Source of the DNA: B21-G16 sp003644825 [NCBI: Candidatus Zhuqueibacterota bacterium] | Lineage (GTDB): Bacteria > SM23-31 > B21-G16 | DNA: 8,101 nt | Assembly: GCA_003644825.1 (NCBI GenBank) | Contig: QNDJ01000058.1 | Span: 1 to 8,101 of the forward strand | Direction of reading: 5' to 3' | In this document: in pieces, positions 7,573 through 8,101 of the stretch | How the letters are laid out: every line of letters begins with the position of its first letter | How positions within the stretch are numbered: the stretch's first letter is position 1 | Program-made: the position numbers and the translations under genes | Notes under the pieces: generated by a model | What the model was told of the DNA's origin: nothing | The model's input: only the letters and a program-made list of their open reading frames with translations | Databases searched by the model: none

Positions 7573-7597
7573 TTATTAGTGCAAAATAATAAGTTAT
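7573..7597 (+). repeat. Bipartite motif, copy 1 (TTATTAGTG + AAGTTAT)
   Basis: TTATTAGTG (7573-7581) is followed after 9 nt by AAGTTAT (7591-7597). The same two words occur in the same order and orientation at 7715-7735 with a 5-nt gap. This copy lies about 60 bp upstream of the predicted -35 box. It may be a regulator site or low-complexity coincidence. Confidence 0.4.
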
Positions 7598-7677
7598 TGA
7601 ATTTTTTCTTTTAGACTGCTTTTTTAATGAATTATAAAAATGGCAAGTTAATACTGAGTTTAAAACTATGACCATTC

Positions 7678-7736
7678 TATAACTTGAACAGAATCATTAT
7701 TAGAAATTTTTATGTTATTAGTGTTATTAAGTTATA
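7678..7736. repeat. Perfect 8-bp inverted repeat in the intergenic region
   Basis: TATAACTT (7678-7685) and AAGTTATA (7729-7736) are exact reverse complements separated by 43 nt. The right arm overlaps the second half of bipartite motif copy 2, and the core AAGTTAT also occurs at 7591-7597. The large AT-rich loop and lack of a T tract argue against a terminator. Confidence 0.35.
7715..7735 (+). repeat. Bipartite motif, copy 2 (TTATTAGTG + AAGTTAT)
   Basis: TTATTAGTG (7715-7723) is followed after 5 nt by AAGTTAT (7729-7735). It repeats the two words of the copy at 7573-7597, with a shorter gap. It lies just behind the stop codon of the - strand lipoprotein-like gene. Confidence 0.4.
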
Positions 7737-7743
7737 AATAGCC

Positions 7744-8101
7744 TTACTGAGAGGCAAGAATAAAAGGTTCTGTTGCAGTTTTTCCATTTAAAGCAGTGCC
7801 ACCTCTTTTGCTTGTCCAGGCTCCTGTAAGCGGATGCTGAACACATACAAAATATTTAGCCTGAACTTTTGTAACTTTTTGCCTGAATTCAAATTCTCCT
7901 TTAGAATCAGTTTGTTTTATTTTGGGTGTGTATACAAGTTCTCCTGCGTTTGCTGAACCTTCACCAAATTCAAATTTAACATTTACATTTGGTACTCTTT
8001 CCCCATCTAATTCAACATAACCTTTTAAAATAAATGGTGTTACTCCATCAGAACTTGTACTCGATTTTTTACAATATAGAACTGAAAAACAGATTAATAT
8101 C
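7744..8101 (-). CDS. Secreted, probably lipid-anchored beta-sandwich-like protein (3' part only)
   Basis: An open - strand frame enters from the right edge and ends with TAA at 7744-7746, giving 118 visible residues. The first visible residues are hydrophobic (ILICFSVLYC), then a Cys followed by KKSSTSSDG. This looks like the end of a lipoprotein signal peptide with a Ser-rich tether, though Tyr just before the Cys is not a classical lipobox residue. The rest alternates hydrophobic and polar residues and contains GYVELDG, VPNVNVKF, TDSKGEFEF and YFVCVQHP. This pattern recalls carboxypeptidase-regulatory-like or Ig-like beta-sandwich domains, in which a VxG...V...V element is followed by TDxxGxF. 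The protein ends GKTATEPFILASQ. It is likely to be exported and surface-exposed. Nothing links it to hydroxyproline metabolism, and a gap of about 300 nt with its own promoter separates it from the operon. The exact family is not recognised. Confidence 0.7.
   Translation of the reverse strand, partial: ILICFSVLYCKKSSTSSDGVTPFILKGYVELDGERVPNVNVKFEFGEGSANAGELVYTPKIKQTDSKGEFEFRQKVTKVQAKYFVCVQHPLTGAWTSKRGGTALNGKTATEPFILASQ

Larger units (their letters stand above)
7511..7743. other. AT-rich intergenic region upstream of the hyp promoter
   Basis: With the promoter segment, the gap between the lipoprotein-like gene and the regulator spans 7440-7743. The part beyond the -35 box is very AT-rich and contains no plausible gene on either strand. 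It holds the repeated bipartite motif and the 8-bp inverted repeat listed separately. No strong rho-independent terminator is visible behind the upstream gene. The short GCCT/AGGC stem at that gene's stop is not followed by a T tract. Confidence 0.6.

Noticed and set aside
7741-7755. GCCT/AGGC stem at the stop codon of the lipoprotein-like gene as a terminator
   Set aside because: The stem is only 4 bp, includes coding sequence, and is followed on the - strand by TATTTATAAC rather than a T run.
1-8101. CRISPR arrays, tRNA or rRNA genes, insertion sequences
   Set aside because: I saw no regularly spaced repeats, no tRNA-like cloverleaf, no rRNA segments and no transposase gene or terminal inverted repeats.

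Overview
The window is AT-rich bacterial DNA with Shine-Dalgarno sites and one good sigma-70-type promoter. It encodes an oxygen-sensitive glycyl radical enzyme, its radical-SAM activase and a lipoprotein-like product, so the host is most likely a low-GC anaerobic bacterium. The lineage cannot be fixed from this sequence alone.

Left part (1-3403, + strand): a tight two-gene unit. A small YwgA/Panacea-like protein of 182 residues is followed 6 nt later by a 940-residue type III restriction (Res)-like protein. That protein has a superfamily 2 helicase core and a C-terminal PD-(D/E)xK nuclease motif, and it resembles the BPTD_3080 restriction endonuclease family. It looks like part of a defence system. 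No methyltransferase is visible in the window; one could lie upstream of base 1.

Middle and right (3462-7510, - strand): a compact catabolic operon that converges on the defence pair across a gap of 58 nt. In transcription order it encodes a GntR/FCD regulator, a glycyl radical enzyme activase and a glycyl radical enzyme. The enzyme matches trans-4-hydroxy-L-proline dehydratase (HypD) in every active-site residue I could place, with identical spacing. The predicted pathway is removal of water from trans-4-hydroxy-L-proline to give 1-pyrroline-5-carboxylate, which would then be reduced to proline by a ProC encoded elsewhere. The genes are separated by 2 and 4 nt, so translation is probably coupled. 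A near-consensus promoter carries a perfect palindrome across its spacer and -10 box, suggesting autoregulation by the GntR protein.

Right edge (7440-8101): a 304-nt AT-rich intergenic region holds the promoter, the palindrome, a repeated bipartite motif and an 8-bp inverted repeat. Beyond it is the 3' end of a - strand gene for a secreted, probably lipid-anchored beta-sandwich-like protein, whose start lies outside the window.

The most unusual points are a Ser in place of an expected cluster Cys in the activase, the pairing of a YwgA/Panacea-like protein with a Res-like nuclease, and the repeated motifs upstream of the hyp promoter.
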